From contig NZ_JAGOMQ010000008.1 of the NCBI RefSeq assembly GCF_017993425.1, positions 54,758 through 118,757 of the forward strand: DNA of 64,000 nucleotides, written 5' to 3'. The position numbers were made by a program, and so were the translations under genes. Of the stretch, positions 47,591 to 58,202 are shown in pieces. The stretch comes from Amaricoccus sp. GTDB taxonomy: Bacteria; Pseudomonadota; Alphaproteobacteria; Rhodobacterales; Rhodobacteraceae. The notes below the pieces were generated by a model. It was not told the DNA's origin and made no database searches. It saw only the letters and a program-made list of their open reading frames with translations. How positions within the stretch are numbered: the first letter of the stretch is position 1; each line of letters opens with the position of its first letter.

Positions 47591-47954
47591 GTTTCACCTC
47601 CATGATCGTCTCGTTCGCCATGGCCGCCTCGATTGCGGCATCGTCGAGATCGAGCAACTCGCTCGCCAGCTTGCGGAAGGCTTCGAGCTCGTCTTTCCGG
47701 ATGTTGCCTCGGTCGCTCTTGGCGAAGCCGTAGACGAAGTAGGCACGGCTTTCGCGACGAAAGAGGATGATGCTGCGGAACCCGCCGGACGTGCCTTGGC
47801 CCGGACGGGCGATCCGCTGCTTGATGACCCCGTGGCCAAGATCGGCGTCGATGACGCCCCGTTCGGCGCGACTGATTGCCTCCACGAGCGTCGCATCGGC
47901 GATCTTCTCCTGCCTCGCGAAGCGGCCGAACCACTTCGTCTTGAAGATGCGCAT
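47583..47954 (-). CDS. higB: RelE/HigB-type toxin
   Basis: A 123-residue protein of the RelE superfamily group with HTH-type antitoxins: IFKTKWFGRFARQEKI, then DLGHGVIKQRIARPGQGTSGGFRSIILFRRESRAYFVYGFAKSDRGNI, the basic RNase core, and ELEAFRKLASELL at the end. Toxins of this type cleave mRNA on ribosomes. The ATG at 47954 follows a dyad operator. The codons look less extreme in GC than the neighbouring glnE, consistent with acquired DNA. Confidence 0.87.
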   Translation of the reverse strand: MRIFKTKWFGRFARQEKIADATLVEAISRAERGVIDADLGHGVIKQRIARPGQGTSGGFRSIILFRRESRAYFVYGFAKSDRGNIRKDELEAFRKLASELLDLDDAAIEAAMANETIMEVKHD

Positions 47955-47980
47955 CCGAACTCCGTCGCATCGAACTGTGA

Positions 47981-47999
47981 TATAGCACTTGGTGCTATA
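47981..47999. promoter_or_regulatory. Operator of the toxin-antitoxin pair
   Basis: TATAGCAC TTG GTGCTATA is a perfect inverted repeat with 8-bp arms and a 3-base spacer, 26 bases upstream of the toxin ATG. Embedded TATAGCAC/TATAG sequences could be the -10 region, so antitoxin binding would block transcription directly. Confidence 0.8.
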
Positions 48000-48014
48000 G
48001 ACATCAACCTCCGG

Positions 48015-50825
48015 TCATCCTGCCGCCAACCGGGCGTTGATCAGGGCGGCGCCGGCCACGGCCTCCTCGGCGAGCTGCGCCTTCAGCGCGGCGAGGTCGG
48101 GGGCTTCGGTGGTGGCGAGGACGAGGCGGACGAGGCCGGCGCCGGCCTCGGAAGGGTCGATCGTGTGGTCGGCGGCGAGGCGGCCGAGCTGCTGGAGGCT
48201 GGCGAGGCGGTCGAGCTGGGCCGCGAGGCGGGCGGCGTCGTCGCGGGGGAGCCAGCCGGATCGCGCGAGGCGGTCGAGCATCTGCCGCGGGCGGCGGACG
48301 CCGACGAGGCCGGCGAGGAGCGCCCCTGTCTGGGCGAGGAGCTCGATGTCCATCATCCGCCCGGGGCCGAGCTTCACCTCCCAGGGGTTCGCCGCGGCCT
48401 CGGCATGGGCCTCGGCGAGGCGGCGGCGCATGTCGCGGGCGTCGGCGAGGACCTTGGCGGCGTCGTGGGGGCGGGCGAGCGTCCCGGCGATCGCCTCGGC
48501 GACGCGGGCGCCGAGGTCGGCCGGGCCGGCGACGACGCGGGCGCGGGTCAGCGCGAGGTGCTCCCAGGTCCAGGCCTCCTCGGCCTGGTAGCGGCGGAAG
48601 CTCGCGAGGCTGACCGCCACGGGCCCCTGGCGGCCGGAGGGGCGCAGGCGCATGTCGACCTTGTAGAGGACGCCCTCCGCCATCGGCGAGGTCAGCGCGG
48701 CGATCAGCGACTGGGTGAGGCGGGCGAAGTAGACCGGCGCGGCGAGCGGGCGGGAGCCCTCGGACTGGGCGTCGGGGGGCGCGTCGTAGAGGACGAGGAG
48801 GTCGAGGTCGGAGGAGACCGTCATCTCGCGCGAGCCGAGCTTGCCCATGGCGACGACGGCGGCGCCGGCGCCCGGGGCGGGGCCGTGGCGGCGGGCGAAC
48901 TCGGCCTCGACGCGGGGCAGCAGCGCGGCGACGGTGGCCTCGGCGACGGCGGAATAGGCGGCGGCGGCCTCGTCGGCCTCGGCGAGGCCGCGCAGAAGGT
49001 GGACGCCGATGCGGAACTGGCGCTCCTTCATCCAGACGCGGGCGCGGTCGAGGGCGCGCTCGTAGTCGGGGACCGCGGCGAGGCTCTCGGTCAGCTCGGC
49101 GCGCAGCTCGTCGGCGCCGCGGAGCGGCTTGTAGAAGTCGGCGCCGATCACCGCGTCGAGGATGCCGGCGTTGCGGCCGAGGTGACGGGCGAGCTCGGGG
49201 GTGGAGCCGGCGATGTCGACGAGGAGGTCGAGGAGCGGCGGGTTCGCCTCAAAGAGCGAGAAGACCTGCACGCCGGCGGGCAGGCGGGCGAGGAAGGCGT
49301 CGAGCGCGATCAGGGCGGCGTCCGGCTGGGCGGCGCCCTTCAGGCGGGTGAGCAGCTCGGGCTCGATGCGCTTGAAGATCGAGCGGGCGCGCTCCGAGCG
49401 CATCGCCGGGTAGCGGCGCCAGTCGGCCATGCGGGCGGCGGCGGCCTCGGGGTCGGCGAAGATCGCCGCCAGGTCGGGGGCGGGCGCGGCGGCGCGCTCC
49501 TGGGTGAAGAACGGCTCGGTCAGCGCGTGGACCTCGGTGAGGCGGGCGCGCAGGGCCTCGGCGAAGGCGGCGCGGTCGGGGGCGCCGCAGAAGTCGGCGA
49601 GGCGGGCGAGCTCCTCCTCGGTCTTCGGCATCCGGTGGGTCTGGGCGTCGTCGAGCATCTGGAGGCGGTGCTCGAGGGTGCGGTGCTCGACATAGGCGGC
49701 GGTGAGCGCATCGCGGACGGGGCGTTCGACCCAGCCCTTGCCGGTCAGGGCGTCGAGCGCGTCGAGGGTGCGGCGGGAGCGCAGGCTCGGGTCGCGGCCG
49801 CCGGTGATGAGCTGGCGGGTCTGGGTGAAGAACTCGATCTCGCGGATGCCGCCGGCCCCGAGCTTGAGGTCGTGGCCGGGGACGCGGATCGGGCCGCCGA
49901 GCCCCTTGTGGGCGCGGATGCGCAGCCGCATGTCGTGGGCGTCCTGGATGGCGGCGTAGTCGAGGTGGCGGCGCCAGACGAAGGGGCGCAGGCGGTCGAG
50001 GAAGCTCCAGCCGGCGTCGATCGCGCCGGCGCAGGGGCGGGCCTTGATGAAGGCGGCGCGCTCCCAGGTGCGGCCCATGCTCTCGTAGTAGCGCTCGGCC
50101 GGGTCGGTGGCGATGCAGACCGGGGTGACGGAGGGGTCGGGGCGCAGGCGCAGGTCGGTGCGGAAGACGTAGCCGTCGGCGGTGTTCTCGGAGAGGAGCT
50201 TGACGAGCTTCTGCGTCACCCGGACGAAGCCGCGGCGGATGTCGGCATAGGCGTCGTCGTCGTGGCGGGTCTCGTCGAAGAGGACGATCAGGTCGATGTC
50301 GGAGGAGTAGTTGAGCTCGGCCGCGCCCATCTTGCCCATGGCGAGGACGAAGAGGCCGGCGGCGTCGGCGAGGTCGGCCTCGGTCACGCCGGGGAGCTTG
50401 CCGCGGGCGATCTCGGCGGTCAGCGCCGCGGTCAGCGCGGTGGCGACGGCGCGGTCGGCGAAGGCGGTGAGCGCGCCGGTGACCGCGTCGAGGTCCCAGG
50501 CGCCGCCGAGGTCGGCGAGCGCGGCGAGGAGGGCGACGCGGCGCTTGCCCTCGCGCAGGCTGCGGGCGGGGTCGGCCGGGTCGGCGGCGGCGAGGAGGGC
50601 GGCGAGGGTTTCCTCCGGGGGCGCGGCGAGGGCGGCGCGGAGCCAGTCGGGGTCGCGGCGCATCAGGCCGCCGAGATAGGGCGAGCAGCCGGCCGTGGCG
50701 GCGAGGAGCTCGCGCGCCGCTGGGGCGACGTCGGCGAAGAGGGCGGCGGCCTCGGCGGCCTGGGCGGGGTCGTGCGGGATCGGCGCGCGGGAGACGCGGT
50801 CGGCGAGGGCGGCTCCGGCGGTCAT
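48015..50825 (-). CDS. glnE: Bifunctional glutamine synthetase adenylyltransferase/adenylyl-removing enzyme
   Basis: A 936-residue GlnE. The N-terminal nucleotidyltransferase (deadenylylating) has GKMGAAELNYSSDIDLIVLFDE with SSDID at 174-178. The C-terminal adenylylating domain has GKLGSREMTVSSDLDLLVLYD near residue 665. Each is followed by a helical GlnE-PII-sensing domain (for instance IREIEFFTQTRQLITGG and GRMMDIELLAQTGALL). It tunes glutamine synthetase activity in response to PII and glutamine. The ATG is at 50825. A long antisense open frame over this gene is an artefact of high GC. Confidence 0.95.
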   Translation of the reverse strand: MTAGAALADRVSRAPIPHDPAQAAEAAALFADVAPAARELLAATAGCSPYLGGLMRRDPDWLRAALAAPPEETLAALLAAADPADPARSLREGKRRVALLAALADLGGAWDLDAVTGALTAFADRAVATALTAALTAEIARGKLPGVTEADLADAAGLFVLAMGKMGAAELNYSSDIDLIVLFDETRHDDDAYADIRRGFVRVTQKLVKLLSENTADGYVFRTDLRLRPDPSVTPVCIATDPAERYYESMGRTWERAAFIKARPCAGAIDAGWSFLDRLRPFVWRRHLDYAAIQDAHDMRLRIRAHKGLGGPIRVPGHDLKLGAGGIREIEFFTQTRQLITGGRDPSLRSRRTLDALDALTGKGWVERPVRDALTAAYVEHRTLEHRLQMLDDAQTHRMPKTEEELARLADFCGAPDRAAFAEALRARLTEVHALTEPFFTQERAAAPAPDLAAIFADPEAAAARMADWRRYPAMRSERARSIFKRIEPELLTRLKGAAQPDAALIALDAFLARLPAGVQVFSLFEANPPLLDLLVDIAGSTPELARHLGRNAGILDAVIGADFYKPLRGADELRAELTESLAAVPDYERALDRARVWMKERQFRIGVHLLRGLAEADEAAAAYSAVAEATVAALLPRVEAEFARRHGPAPGAGAAVVAMGKLGSREMTVSSDLDLLVLYDAPPDAQSEGSRPLAAPVYFARLTQSLIAALTSPMAEGVLYKVDMRLRPSGRQGPVAVSLASFRRYQAEEAWTWEHLALTRARVVAGPADLGARVAEAIAGTLARPHDAAKVLADARDMRRRLAEAHAEAAANPWEVKLGPGRMMDIELLAQTGALLAGLVGVRRPRQMLDRLARSGWLPRDDAARLAAQLDRLASLQQLGRLAADHTIDPSEAGAGLVRLVLATTEAPDLAALKAQLAEEAVAGAALINARLAAG

Positions 50826-50901
50826 CGGCGCGCTGTCTCCTCCGGCGGCGGGCGGTCGCGTGAGCTTAGCCGCCGGGGCGGGGCCGGCAAGGGGTGGGCT
50901 G

Positions 50902-51336
50902 CTAGGCCGGGAAGGTGATCTTGACCGAGTCGGCGCTGCGGTCGTGCTTGCCGTGGTAGACGGCCTCGATGTTGTTGCCGTCGGGGTCGAGCAGGTAGGC
51001 GGCGTAATAGCCCGGGTGGTGCGGGCGCTCGCCGGGGGCGCCGTTGTCGCGGCCGCCGGAGGCGATGCCGGCGGCGTGGAAGGCGTCGACGGCGGCGTGG
51101 TCGGGGGCCTGGAAGGCGAGGTGGACGCGGCCGGTGAGCTCGCCGAGCGCGGCGGGGCTGTCGGCGGTCGAGACGAAGAGCTCGTCGGCCCAGAAATAGC
51201 CCTCGCCCTTGCCGCCCATGGGGATGCCGATGGCGATGAACACGCCCTCGTAGAAGGTGCGGCTGGCCTCGAGGTCGGCGACGACGAGCTGGACGTGGTC
51301 GATCATCCGTCCGCGGTGAATTTCGTTCGTCTCCAT
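50902..51336 (-). CDS. VOC-family (glyoxalase-like) protein
   Basis: A 144-residue vicinal-oxygen-chelate protein: DHVQLVVADLEASRTFYEGVF at the start (metal His), HLAFQAPDHAAVDAFH in the middle and YYAAYLLDPDGNNIEAVYHG at the end (metal Glu). This resembles glyoxalase/bleomycin-resistance-type proteins of unknown substrate. The ATG at 51336 has AAGGAG 6-7 bases upstream. It is a single gene upstream of glnE on the same strand, separated by 76 bases. Confidence 0.85.
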   Translation of the reverse strand: METNEIHRGRMIDHVQLVVADLEASRTFYEGVFIAIGIPMGGKGEGYFWADELFVSTADSPAALGELTGRVHLAFQAPDHAAVDAFHAAGIASGGRDNGAPGERPHHPGYYAAYLLDPDGNNIEAVYHGKHDRSADSVKITFPA

Positions 51337-51626
51337 CGGGGGCTCCTTTGCTCGGGTTCCGCCGCACAACGCCGGCGTGCGCGGGGCGTTCCTCCCGGGC
51401 GGCGGCCCGGACGGCGCGGGGTGGGCCTTCGGGTCGTCACGTTCCGGCGGCCGGAGCGCGCTCCGGCGAATGATGGACGCAGACGCGGCGCAAATTTCGG
51501 CTGCGCTTCGGCGCGATTTCGGGACGGGGGAAGGTGCGGGGCGCAGGCTGCTCCGGGCGCGGGCTCGTCGAGAAGCGGGTGGGCGAAGCTCCGCGCCGGC
51601 CGAAGATTCAGAGGAGCATCAGGGAC

Positions 51627-52829
51627 GTGTCGATCAACAACAGCCGTGACTTCCTCGCGCAAGCCAATAGCGATGGCTCCATCGTGACCGATCATCTCGT
51701 GGCTGGGCGCAACGTCCAACTCGTTCCGGGCGCCTACACGCCGGATTGGGACACGAACGAATTCGACAGCGTCACCTTCAAGGGCACGGCGGGAAAGGAC
51801 ACGCTGTTCGGCGGCGGGGGCGAGGTATTTGCGTTCTTCATGGGCACGCGCGGCAATGACCTCTACGGGGTCGGCCCTTCCCCGGACGTTTTCGTCAGCG
51901 CCTACGTCGATTATAGCGGTGCGAAGAAGGGCGTCTTCGTCGACATGTCGTTCCGCGGCAGCCGTACCTTCACCGACGCCGACGGCGATGTCCGGACCGT
52001 GGCGGTCATCGGGAAGGCGCGCGACGGTTTCGGGGGGACCGACTTCTTCGCGGCAAGCGTCGAGCCCGGCCTCGAGGAGTTCAGCAGCATCCTCGGCGTC
52101 TTCGGGACGAAGCACCGCGACGTGATGATCGGCGGCGGCGGCTTCGACGATTTCTACGGCGGCGGGGGTGACGACCTGCTGATCGGCGGGTTCTCGTCTG
52201 GCGGCGCGGGCAATGACCGGCTGATCGGCCGGGCCAGCGGGGACTGGCAATCCGGCGCCTTCGGCGACGAAGGGAACGACTTCCTGCAGGGAACCGACTT
52301 CATCGACTTCGAGCTCGTCGGCGGCGCGGGCAATGACCGCATCTACGCAGGCGCGGGAGACGATCGGTACGTGACGGGCAACGAGGGCAACGACTACATC
52401 GATGGCGGCGCTGGGAACGACTTCATCGATGGCGGCGTCGGCTGTGACATCCTGGTCAGCGGGGCGGGCAACGACACCATCAACCCGGACGTCGAGTTCT
52501 TCCAGAGCGACTCGTCGCAGCCGCGCGACGGGGCCCGCGACGTGATCCTCGTGACGCGGGCGGACCTCGGCGCCTATACCGACACGGTGCTCTTCAACGC
52601 CTTCGAGGAGGGCAGGGACCAGATCCGTTTCCGCGACGCCGTGAAGGGCGGCAGGGACTTCCAAGTCTATCAGGAGGAGATCGAGACTCTCCCCGGCCGC
52701 GTGAACACCATCCTCCAGATCGACCAGGACGGCGACGGCCTCGGCGACGGCATCCCCGACGCCGACGACTATTTCCTTGTCGTGCGGGGCGCCGATCTGT
52801 CGCTGCACGACGGCTACCTGCTCACGTGA
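51627..52829 (+). CDS. RTX-type calcium-binding secreted protein
   Basis: A 400-residue acidic protein with RTX nonapeptide repeats (GGxGxDxxx). Examples are GTAGKDTLFGGGG (about 53-65), GGGGFDDFYGGGGDDLLIGG (about 170-189), then GGAGNDRIYAGAGDDR and GNEGNDYIDGGAGNDFIDGG (about 250-275). These bind calcium in a beta-roll. There is no N-terminal signal peptide, as expected for type I secretion, which uses the C-terminus. The GTG at 51627 follows GAGGAG by 10 bases; an upstream GTG at 51534 would add a basic, non-conserved leader. No protease or lipase motif is visible. A terminator-like hairpin follows. Confidence 0.85.
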   Translation: MSINNSRDFLAQANSDGSIVTDHLVAGRNVQLVPGAYTPDWDTNEFDSVTFKGTAGKDTLFGGGGEVFAFFMGTRGNDLYGVGPSPDVFVSAYVDYSGAKKGVFVDMSFRGSRTFTDADGDVRTVAVIGKARDGFGGTDFFAASVEPGLEEFSSILGVFGTKHRDVMIGGGGFDDFYGGGGDDLLIGGFSSGGAGNDRLIGRASGDWQSGAFGDEGNDFLQGTDFIDFELVGGAGNDRIYAGAGDDRYVTGNEGNDYIDGGAGNDFIDGGVGCDILVSGAGNDTINPDVEFFQSDSSQPRDGARDVILVTRADLGAYTDTVLFNAFEEGRDQIRFRDAVKGGRDFQVYQEEIETLPGRVNTILQIDQDGDGLGDGIPDADDYFLVVRGADLSLHDGYLLT

Positions 52830-52896
52830 GGGCATGGCGGCCGTCCCTTTGGGAAGTCGCCGGTCCTCGTCGCGCCATCGACACGACGTCATCTCC

Positions 52897-52920
52897 AGAG
52901 GCGGCTCCGCGGCCGCCTCT
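52897..52920 (+). terminator. Probable intrinsic terminator after the RTX gene
   Basis: AGAGGCGG and CCGCCTCT form an 8-bp GC-rich stem with an 8-base loop, followed by a pyrimidine run TCTTCTTCC. It lies about 68 bases after the RTX stop and upstream of the convergent ABC exporter gene. Confidence 0.6.
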
Positions 52921-53021
52921 TCTTCCCGCGCCGGCGCTGGCGACAGCTGTCAGCCGGCGGAGTAGACTGCGAAAACAAGGCATTACAGAGGAGACAGGGC
53001 GCGTCGTGTCCGGTTGACGCT

Positions 53022-54893
<1,872 letters not shown>

Positions 54894-55225
54894 CGGGCTT
54901 CCTCTCGCGCGAGATTTAGGACGCCGGAGGCCGCGCCGCCAGTGAGGATGGGTCACGGGGCCGCGCGGGGGGTGAGCGCGGGCGCACGGCACGACTCTTG
55001 CGCTGTCCCGCACGATGCCGGGGCGTGCGCCCTCGTGGCCAGTCGCTCGCGATGCTGCCGGCGAGGCCGAGAAGTCGCCCCGTCCGCATCTGCCCGGGCT
55101 CCCCCAGCAGCATCGCGCACATGCCCCCTCTCGCACGTGCGAGGCCGGCCCCGGGTTCGGGCGTCCGGCGCCCCCGGGCCGGGCGGCGGGTGGACAATCC
55201 GCGGCCGCCCGGGATAGCTGGCGGC
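54894..55225. other. Intergenic region between divergent exporter and UbiH-like genes
   Basis: About 330 GC-rich bases. I see no repeat, hairpin with T-run, or conserved frame, and no clear promoter for either gene. AGCTGGCGGC just before the UbiH-like ATG is a poor ribosome-binding site. Confidence 0.4.
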
Positions 55226-56452
55226 ATGGAGATCGACCGCGACGTGCTGATCGTCGGCGGCGGGCTGAACGGCCCGACGCTCGCCCTCGCCCTCGCCTCG
55301 GCCGGGCTGACCAGCGCGCTGATCGACGCCGCCCCCGCCGCCGACCGCGGCCGCGACGACTTCGACGGCCGCGCCTACGCCCTCGCCCTCAGCTCCCGGC
55401 GGATGTTCGAGGCCCTCGGCCTCTGGCGGCTCCTGGGCCCGCAGGCGCAGGCCATCGAGGAGATCGTGGTCAGCGACGGCCGCGCCGGCGAGGGGGCGAG
55501 CCCATGGTTCCTGCACTTCGACCGGGCCGAGATCGACGAGGGGCCGATGGGCCACTTCCTCGAGGACCGCTTCCTGCGCCGCGCGCTCGCCGCGGCGGCC
55601 GAAGCCGAGCCCCGCATCGCCGTCCTCGACGGCGCCGCGGTGGTCGGCCAGGCGGCCGGTCCCGGCTTCGCCGAGGCGACGCTCGCCGACGGGCGCACGC
55701 TCCGCGGCCGCCTCCTCGTCGGCTGCGACGGCCGGGCGAGCGCCACGGCGCGCCGCGCCGGCGTCGCCCGGGTCGGCTGGGACTACCCCCAGGCCGCGCT
55801 GGTCGCCGCGGTCGCGCACGAGCGCCCGCATGGCGGGGTCGCCCACCAGTTCTTCACGCCCGAGGGCCCGCTCGCCATCCTGCCGCTGCCGGGGAACCGC
55901 AGCTCGATCGTCTGGACCGAGACGCGCGAGCGCGCCGCCGCCATCGCCGGGCTCGACGACGCGGGCTTCCTCGCCGTGCTGCGCCCCCGCTTCGGCGACT
56001 TCCTCGGCGCGGTCAGCCTCGCCGGGGCGCGGTTCTCCTACCCGCTCGGCCTGTCGCTCGCCGAGCGCCTCGTCGCCGACCGCGTCGCCCTCGTCGGCGA
56101 CGCCGCCCACGGCGTGCATCCGCTGGCGGGCCAGGGCCTGAACCTCGGCCTCCGCGACGTCGCCGCGCTCGCCGAGGTGCTGGCCACCGCCCGCCGCCGC
56201 GGCCAGGACCCGGGCGCCCCGGACGTGCTCGCCGACTACCAGCGCTGGCGCCGCTTCGACGCCGCGACGCTCGCCGCCGCGACCGACGGGCTGAACCGGC
56301 TCTTCTCCAACGACAACCCCGCGCTGCGGCTCGCGCGCGACCTCGGCCTCGGCCTCGTCAACCGCCTGCCGGCGGTGCGGCGCGCGCTGATCCGCGAGGC
56401 CGCCGGCCTCGGCGGCGCGCTGCCCCGCCTGCTGCGCGGCCAGCCCCTGTGA
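55226..56452 (+). CDS. UbiH/UbiF/Coq6-family FAD monooxygenase
   Basis: A 408-residue FAD-dependent hydroxylase. The dinucleotide-binding motif is VLIVGGGLNGPTLALALAS (about 7-25), then a DG motif (GCDGRASATARR, about 169-180) and the GD motif VALVGDAAHGVHPLAGQGLNLGLRD (about 286-310). It hydroxylates the ubiquinone ring precursor; which position (UbiH, UbiF or UbiL type) cannot be told by eye. The ATG at 55226 is the family start. It ends 73 bases before tRNA-Phe. Confidence 0.88.
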   Translation: MEIDRDVLIVGGGLNGPTLALALASAGLTSALIDAAPAADRGRDDFDGRAYALALSSRRMFEALGLWRLLGPQAQAIEEIVVSDGRAGEGASPWFLHFDRAEIDEGPMGHFLEDRFLRRALAAAAEAEPRIAVLDGAAVVGQAAGPGFAEATLADGRTLRGRLLVGCDGRASATARRAGVARVGWDYPQAALVAAVAHERPHGGVAHQFFTPEGPLAILPLPGNRSSIVWTETRERAAAIAGLDDAGFLAVLRPRFGDFLGAVSLAGARFSYPLGLSLAERLVADRVALVGDAAHGVHPLAGQGLNLGLRDVAALAEVLATARRRGQDPGAPDVLADYQRWRRFDAATLAAATDGLNRLFSNDNPALRLARDLGLGLVNRLPAVRRALIREAAGLGGALPRLLRGQPL

Positions 56453-56525
56453 CGCCGGACTTTTCGCTGGACAGCGCGCGCGCCCTGGCCTATCGACGGC
56501 CCCGCTTGACGGCCCCCGTCCCCGT

Positions 56526-56600
56526 GCCCGGGTAGCTCAGGGGTAGAGCAGCGGATTGAAAATCCGCGTGTCGGTGGTTCAAATCCGCCCCCGGGCACCA
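56526..56600 (+). tRNA. tRNA-Phe (GAA)
   Basis: A complete cloverleaf: acceptor GCCCGGG/CCCGGGC, D arm GCTC...GAGC, anticodon stem GCGGA/TCCGC with loop TTGAAAA (anticodon GAA), T arm GGTGG TTCAAAT CCGCC, discriminator A and encoded CCA at 56598-56600. It is followed immediately by a lower-GC stretch of small unknown genes. Confidence 0.96.
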
Positions 56601-56659
56601 ACAAAAACAACAGGTTAGACGGAAGCGGCGGAAGCGGAAAAGACCCTAAGGTAACAACC

Positions 56660-56691
56660 GGCCAGCCGCCCGCGAGGCGATACGGCTGGCC
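56660..56691. terminator. Hairpin between tRNA-Phe and the small-gene pair
   Basis: GGCCAGCCG and CGGCTGGCC form a perfect 9-bp stem with a 14-base loop. It lies 8 bases past the stop of the minus-strand gene ending at 56699 and 60 bases past the tRNA, so it may serve either transcript. No T-run is seen on either strand. Confidence 0.5.
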
Positions 56692-56698
56692 GAAGCGG

Positions 56699-57025
56699 TC
56701 ACGCCTGCGATTCCCCGTTCCGCCGCTGCGCGTTGGCCAGATACTCAGCCCTCGTCGCGTGGTACTGGTCGATCTCCTCGCCGAAGGGGCTTGCCTCCAT
56801 GCCGGCAATCGCCCGCAGCTCGCTCGCGACCCAGAGCTTGGCGCAGATGGTGGAGCCCATTTCCCATCCATCGACACGCTCAAGATCGGCGATCAGGTCA
56901 ACGATCTTCTGGTCAATGGTTGCCGGCTGCGCGTCGAGCGGGACTGCGGACGCCACCCCGATGAGAGGCGCGGCCCGGAGGAGCCAGCGGCGGCTGATGT
57001 CGGCCGTCACGAGGTCGCGCCTCAT
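56699..57025 (-). CDS. Small Tat-signal protein, unknown
   Basis: A 108-residue protein. Its N-terminus has a twin-arginine-like motif (ISRRWLLRAAP) and a hydrophobic stretch ending SAVPLDAQPA, suggesting Tat export. The mature part is helical and acidic (IDQKIVDLIADLERVDGW, EEIDQYHATRAEYLANAQ). No family recognised. Its start overlaps the stop of the upstream 71-residue gene (ATGA), so the two form an operon. Base composition is lower in GC than the window average. Confidence 0.6.
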   Translation of the reverse strand: MRRDLVTADISRRWLLRAAPLIGVASAVPLDAQPATIDQKIVDLIADLERVDGWEMGSTICAKLWVASELRAIAGMEASPFGEEIDQYHATRAEYLANAQRRNGESQA

Positions 57026-57237
57026 CGACCGCCATCCTTCATATCTGCGTAGCGCCGGATCGCCGCGGCCATTTCGCCAGCCGCTTCGCTGCTATCCATA
57101 CTCTCCGCAAACAATGCGAGTTCCCGGCGGGCGTCGCGAACAACCGTAATTGATTTCGAGGCGGGGGTGCGCAAGCCGCGCGCGAGTAGCGTCGCCGCCG
57201 TCCGCTCTGCGCTCGAAGCCGCCGGCGTCGAGTTCAT
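57022..57237 (-). CDS. Small unknown protein
   Basis: A 71-residue, helix-rich protein with no signal peptide or membrane segment (middle part ITVVRDARRELALFAESMD). No family recognised. It is translationally coupled to the Tat-signal gene downstream and divergent from the membrane-anchored protein at 57292. The coupling is the main support that it is real. Confidence 0.5.
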   Translation of the reverse strand: MNSTPAASSAERTAATLLARGLRTPASKSITVVRDARRELALFAESMDSSEAAGEMAAAIRRYADMKDGGR

Positions 57238-57291
57238 CCCCCGAGAACGGCGGCGGACCGGGGGTGCGACTTAAAGAGGCGGGTTGATCAG

Positions 57292-57615
57292 TTGGACGAT
57301 CCGGAAGCTTTGATTCCAGAGCTGGAAGCCGAGGGCCAGGCATCGGTCCGAATGAAGCTCGCTTCCGGCGTATACGGCCCAAGAAAAAAGCCGATTGTAG
57401 AAGAAGGGCTCAAAACTCGGGACCGTGAGAGCGCGGATGCCAAAGCGGCGGAAGAACTAACCCTGAACCGGGTCGCCGCGGCGGAGGCAGCGAAATCCGC
57501 GCCGGCCGCTGAGCGTGCCGCGACAGCGGCCGAACAGCAAACCAGAACGGCCAAGATCGCCCTTTGGCTATCGCTCGGCGCTCTCGTGATCTCAGGGATA
57601 GCGCTGTTCCGTTAG
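57292..57615 (+). CDS. Small tail-anchored coiled-coil protein, unknown
   Basis: A 107-residue protein. An acidic start is followed by a basic/polar middle (GPRKKPIVEEGLKTRDRE) and an Ala/Glu/Lys-rich helix (about 50-85). The C-terminal hydrophobic helix is IALWLSLGALVISGIALF, with the protein ending at Arg. This is a tail-anchored topology. The TTG start follows AGAGGCGGG by about 8 bases; an ATG at 57352 is an alternative. Small coiled-coil/TM proteins like this are common in prophage and island DNA, but no function can be assigned. Confidence 0.55.
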   Translation: MDDPEALIPELEAEGQASVRMKLASGVYGPRKKPIVEEGLKTRDRESADAKAAEELTLNRVAAAEAAKSAPAAERAATAAEQQTRTAKIALWLSLGALVISGIALFR

Positions 57616-57796
57616 CCCCCCTGGGAGGCTCCCTGTCTGCCGTAGGAGACTCGCCCCTGCCGGTCTCGGCGTGACAGGAGAGCGTCCATTACGTCACGCG
57701 CCGGTCACACGGGGTACTGCATATGCCCTGCGCGGCGCACGGAGACACAGCGCCCATCGAACTCACCTTCTTGCAACCCCGGATGGAAGGAAGAAC

Positions 57797-57880
57797 ATGA
57801 TGTATTCCCTCATCGAACTCTACCTGTACGCGTTGCTATTTGCGGTGCGTGTCGCCAAGCACTTCAGCGGCGCTTACTAG
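57797..57880 (+). CDS. Possible 27-residue hydrophobic peptide
   Basis: ATGATG at 57797 follows a GGAAGGAAG sequence by a few bases and opens a 27-codon frame (MMYSLIELYLYALLFAVRVA then KHFSGAY). It is mostly one hydrophobic helix with a basic end. It could be a small membrane peptide of the islet. Length alone makes this weak. Confidence 0.3.
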   Translation: MMYSLIELYLYALLFAVRVAKHFSGAY

Positions 57881-58202
57881 GCTATGGCATTTCCCGCGCC
57901 GCCGCGACAAAGCGGCGCGGGAGCGCGCCCGCCTCATCCTGACCGGCCGCGCCCTGAGTACTGCCTCGCCCCTCGTGGCGGCCTGACCCGCGCAAAGGCT
58001 CTCGCAAGGCAGATCGAACGCCTCGGGTCCAAATGCCCAATCTCGCCCGAAGCGCCAGTTTCTATCTAGATCAGGTCCCGCCAGGCGGCCGACCCGCTGC
58101 CCGGCCAACCCGGCGGTCGGGGCGTGCCACCGCCCCCGACGGCCGCGCATTGCCGGCCGGCGGCGGCCTCGCTAGGCTGGCGCAAAGGCGGAGGGACGGG
58201 CC

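Larger units (their letters stand above)
56601..58202. other. Lower-GC islet of small genes downstream of tRNA-Phe
   Basis: From the tRNA 3' end to the amidase gene the base composition drops visibly relative to both sides, and four small unknown frames are found on both strands. No integrase, and no second copy of the tRNA-Phe 3' end, is visible at the right end. It may be a decayed integrated element. Confidence 0.5.

Noticed and set aside
47589..50918. Open frame of over 1100 codons on the plus strand opposite glnE
   Set aside because: It is antisense to the clear GlnE coding sequence, has a Gly/Ala/Arg-biased composition without motifs, and comes from the rarity of stop codons at this GC content. 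Similar long shadows over ftsK, the lactate genes and the AruI operon were left out for the same reason.
56236..56883. Minus-strand frame containing GGGFEPPTRGFSIRCSTPELPG-type peptide
   Set aside because: This peptide is the familiar artefact of translating a tRNA gene (here tRNA-Phe) in antisense.
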